Shown here piece by piece: positions 62,489 to 64,000 of a stretch of 64,000 nt of DNA. The stretch is from Butyricimonas sp. Marseille-P3923 (GTDB lineage: Bacteria; Bacteroidota; Bacteroidia; Bacteroidales; Marinifilaceae), in assembly GCF_900184685.1 (NCBI RefSeq), contig NZ_FXXL01000006.1:1349504-1413503 (forward strand). The letters run 5' to 3'. A program made the position numbers and the translations under genes. Within the stretch, counting starts at the first letter, position 1; every line of letters starts with the position of its first letter. Below the pieces are notes generated by a model that saw only the letters and a list, made by a program, of their open reading frames with translations, was not told the origin of the DNA and did not search any database.

Positions 62489-62610
62489 ATTTGGCAAAAT
62501 ATCAAAACGTGCGTGAGTGGTTTATAGTTACATGCGCAAAGAATAAGAAGTTTCACAGGTTGAAAATTAACAAAAATAAGAATTGAGATAATATTATCTT
62601 GATGAGAATA

Positions 62611-62650
62611 AAGAGGGAGTTGAACACAAATCGGCTCCCTCTTGTTTCGT
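62611..62650 (+). terminator. Intrinsic terminator ending locus 4
   Basis: AAGAGGGAG and CTCCCTCTT form a 9-bp stem with a 15-nt loop, followed by a T-rich tail (GTTTCGTATTTTT). It lies 122 bp after the last gene. Confidence 0.8.
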
Positions 62651-62781
62651 ATTTTTGTATTAATGGAGGGAAAAGGCGTTTCATCCCGTGTAATAAATGT
62701 CGATTTGACAATTATTCACTGTATACAAGTTAATCTCGTGCCCGTCGGTAAATATTTCATGAGGCATAAAATTAATTGTCA

Positions 62782-63189
62782 ATGAAAACAAATTTATCGG
62801 GTGTAATCGCACCTTCACGCTTGTCACCGCTGGTGGCTGATGGCTTGTTTATTCGTCAAGACGGGTATTACAAGAAATATTTTTATGCCGATATCCTCTG
62901 TATCGAGGCATCGGGTAATTATTGTTATTTTTATTTTGAAGATAAATCCCGTGTTACAGTGGTATGTCGTTTGGGTGCCGTGGAACGGCAACTGCCGGAC
63001 GCTTATCTTGTTCGTGTGCATCGGGGTTTTATATTGAACCTGCGTTATGTCGACACGTGGGCGGGCAATTCCTTGCGTGCCCGGGATAGATGGATCCCGA
63101 TGGGTGATTATTACCGGGCAAACGTTTTGTCTTGTTTTAATATATTGGATACTTCCCGGGAGAACCCGAGAACGGGGGACGAGGAGTAG
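62782..63189 (+). CDS. LytTR-type DNA-binding regulator, stand-alone
   Basis: A 135-residue protein made almost only of a LytTR DNA-binding domain (about residues 22-122). Family patterns are YADILCIEASGNYCYFYF at the start, LPDAYLVRVHRGFILNLRYV in the middle and IPMGDYYRANVL at the end. There is no receiver domain and no membrane segment, so no input is visible. Start at ATG 62782; a TTG at 62776 is in frame. It lies alone between the locus 4 terminator and the rRNA promoter region. Confidence 0.87.
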   Translation: MKTNLSGVIAPSRLSPLVADGLFIRQDGYYKKYFYADILCIEASGNYCYFYFEDKSRVTVVCRLGAVERQLPDAYLVRVHRGFILNLRYVDTWAGNSLRARDRWIPMGDYYRANVLSCFNILDTSRENPRTGDEE

Positions 63190-63344
63190 GTTTATTTAAT
63201 ATTCACCGGTCTCGTGGATAAGTTTATCGGCGGGCTCCGGTGGAAGGTTTGTCGATTTTGATGTAGTGTTTTGTTTGTCAATTTATTGATGAGATAGATT
63301 CCCGGTAAAGACAGGGAGTAATTCCGGAGAAGACAGGGAACAAA

Positions 63345-63404
63345 GTCCTTTTAAACTCCTTTCAAACTCGTTTCAAAAACCTTCCCGAAGGTCTTTGAAA
63401 CGAG
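63345..63404. repeat. 11-bp repeats leading into a long hairpin, upstream of rRNA
   Basis: Three 11-bp units follow each other: GTCCTTTTAAA, CTCCTTTCAAA, CTCGTTTCAAA (63345-63377). The third is the left arm of a hairpin, CTCGTTTCAAA with TTTGAAACGAG plus ACCTTC with GAAGGT (63367-63404), 17 pairs with one mismatch and a 2-nt loop. No T-run follows. It lies in the 737-bp non-coding stretch before 16S, with a twofold 22-bp direct repeat (GACAGGGA) just upstream at about 63302-63340. Confidence 0.65.
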
Positions 63405-63575
63405 AGTGCCACGAGGGGGAAACGTGAGAGAGTGAGTATTCGTTGGGAATATGGTATGACTATAAAACCGAGTGTGATAGATGGTGTAGAATCAAGAGAT
63501 GTCCACTCGTGTGTTTCTTCAAGGCTTTGATGTCTAGTGTTTTGTAAAAAAACTTAAAAAATAGTGGTCAGAAAA

Positions 63576-63608
63576 TTTGGAAAAAGGGAATTTCTTCGCT
63601 TATCTTTG
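63576..63608 (+). promoter_or_regulatory. rRNA operon promoter P1
   Basis: TTTG (63576-63579), 21 nt, TATCTTTG (63601-63608): exact consensus. It is followed by CACCCGCTTTC, a sequence almost repeated after P2. Confidence 0.8.
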
Positions 63609-63716
63609 CACCCGCTTTCGAGAGAGAGGGCGGGCGACGCGAGAAGCTTAAACGAGATACTGGAACGAGAGGTTTTAGAAACCGCCGAAAAAAGTTTTGA
63701 AAAAAGCTTGAAAAAA

Positions 63717-63747
63717 TTTGGAGGTTGAAAAATAAGCATTACCTTTG
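63717..63747 (+). promoter_or_regulatory. rRNA operon promoter P2
   Basis: TTTG (63717-63720), 19 nt, TACCTTTG (63740-63747): exact consensus, followed by CAGCCGCTTTC. It lies 139 bp after P1 and about 180 bp before 16S. Confidence 0.8.
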
Positions 63748-63812
63748 CAGCCGCTTTCACGATGAAGGCAGGAGGGCAGGATAGAGGGGCGATAGGAAAC
63801 GATAGAAGAAGA

Positions 63813-63820
63813 GTTCTTTA
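63813..63820 (+). promoter_or_regulatory. boxA-like antitermination site
   Basis: GTTCTTTA in the rRNA leader resembles the boxA core (GCTCTTTA) used by the Nus/antitermination complex on rRNA transcripts. It lies between P2 and 16S, where boxA is expected. Confidence 0.5.
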
Positions 63821-63926
63821 AGATATTGAAATGAACAACGTAGCGAGCGTGAATCGAGCCGACGAGATGTCGGGATTCATGAAACACATGACCCTTGCCG
63901 GAATAAAATTTCTGAAATTAACTATT

Positions 63927-64000
63927 ACAATGAAGAGTTTGATCCTGGCTCAGGATGAACGCTAGCGACAGGCTTAACACATGCAAGTCGAGGGGCAGCG
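63927..64000 (+). rRNA. rrs: 16S ribosomal RNA, 5' end only
   Basis: TGAAGAGTTTGATCCTGGCT (63931 on) is the universal 16S start, followed by AGGATGAACGCTAGCGACAG and the GCAAGTCGAGGGGCAGCG variable start. The GCGACAG form with GGGGCAGCG fits Odoribacteraceae-like Bacteroidales. The gene continues beyond the window; the mature 5' end is placed by comparison with E. coli. Confidence 0.97.

Noticed and set aside
63554..63887. Two minus-strand frames of 68-70 codons before 16S
   Set aside because: They cover the two rRNA promoters and leader; the sequence is explained by those.

Overview
The window reads as chromosomal DNA of a Bacteroidales bacterium, most likely Odoribacteraceae (Butyricimonas/Odoribacter type). 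Evidence: four SusC/SusD pairs each preceded by an ECF sigma factor and a FecR anti-sigma factor, promoters of the Bacteroidetes form (TTTG, 19-21 nt, TAnnTTTG), a long IspG with the Bacteroidetes/plant-type insertion, and at the right edge the 5' end of a 16S rRNA gene whose first bases fit that family. The genus is inferred from 74 nt of 16S and gene content.

Layout. 1-1.5 kb: two tandem MutS-like ATPases. 1.5-13 kb: locus 1 (sigma, FecR, SusC, SusD, lipoprotein, two exported thioredoxin-fold proteins). 13.3-18.4 kb: exported serine hydrolase and an exported TldD/TldE-like pair. 18.4-19.6 kb: AAA-type ATPase behind a palindromic promoter. 19.6-30.2 kb: locus 2 (sigma, FecR, SusC, SusD, lipoprotein, metzincin-type zinc protease). 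30.2-31.8 kb: Hsp20 and an exported TonB_C protein. 31.9-40 kb: locus 3 (sigma, FecR, SusC, SusD, lipoprotein). 40.1-43.7 kb: CbpA/CbpM co-chaperone pair and two more TonB_C proteins. 43.7-45.9 kb: EamA exporter and a DAACS symporter, divergent. 45.9-46.9 kb: 1 kb non-coding stretch with an 11-bp tandem repeat, a candidate structured RNA and a set of hairpins. 46.9-53.8 kb: LRR protein, an ATPase remnant, acyl-CoA ligase, IspG, MATE exporter, cytidylate kinase-like protein. 54.2-62.6 kb: locus 4 (sigma, FecR, SusC, SusD, FAS1-like lipoprotein, small lipoprotein). 62.8-63.2 kb: LytTR regulator. 63.2-64 kb: rRNA operon promoter region and the start of 16S.

How it works together. All four SusC proteins carry an N-terminal STN domain, so each locus is probably a substrate-sensing outer-membrane uptake system: substrate binding at SusC/SusD is signalled through STN to FecR, which releases its sigma factor. 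No carbohydrate-active enzyme is recognisable near any of them. Loci 1 and 2 are instead accompanied by thioredoxin-fold proteins, a metalloprotease, an exported TldD/E pair and a serine hydrolase, and loci 1-3 share a lipoprotein that looks like a metallopeptidase without its HExxH motif. The most economical inference is that these loci handle peptides or proteins rather than glycans.

The most novel items are a family of three exported proteins combining TonB_C domains with an unrecognised helical domain of about 146 residues in three different orders, a structured RNA candidate at 46.3 kb, and an 11-bp tandem repeat element present twice in opposite orientation.
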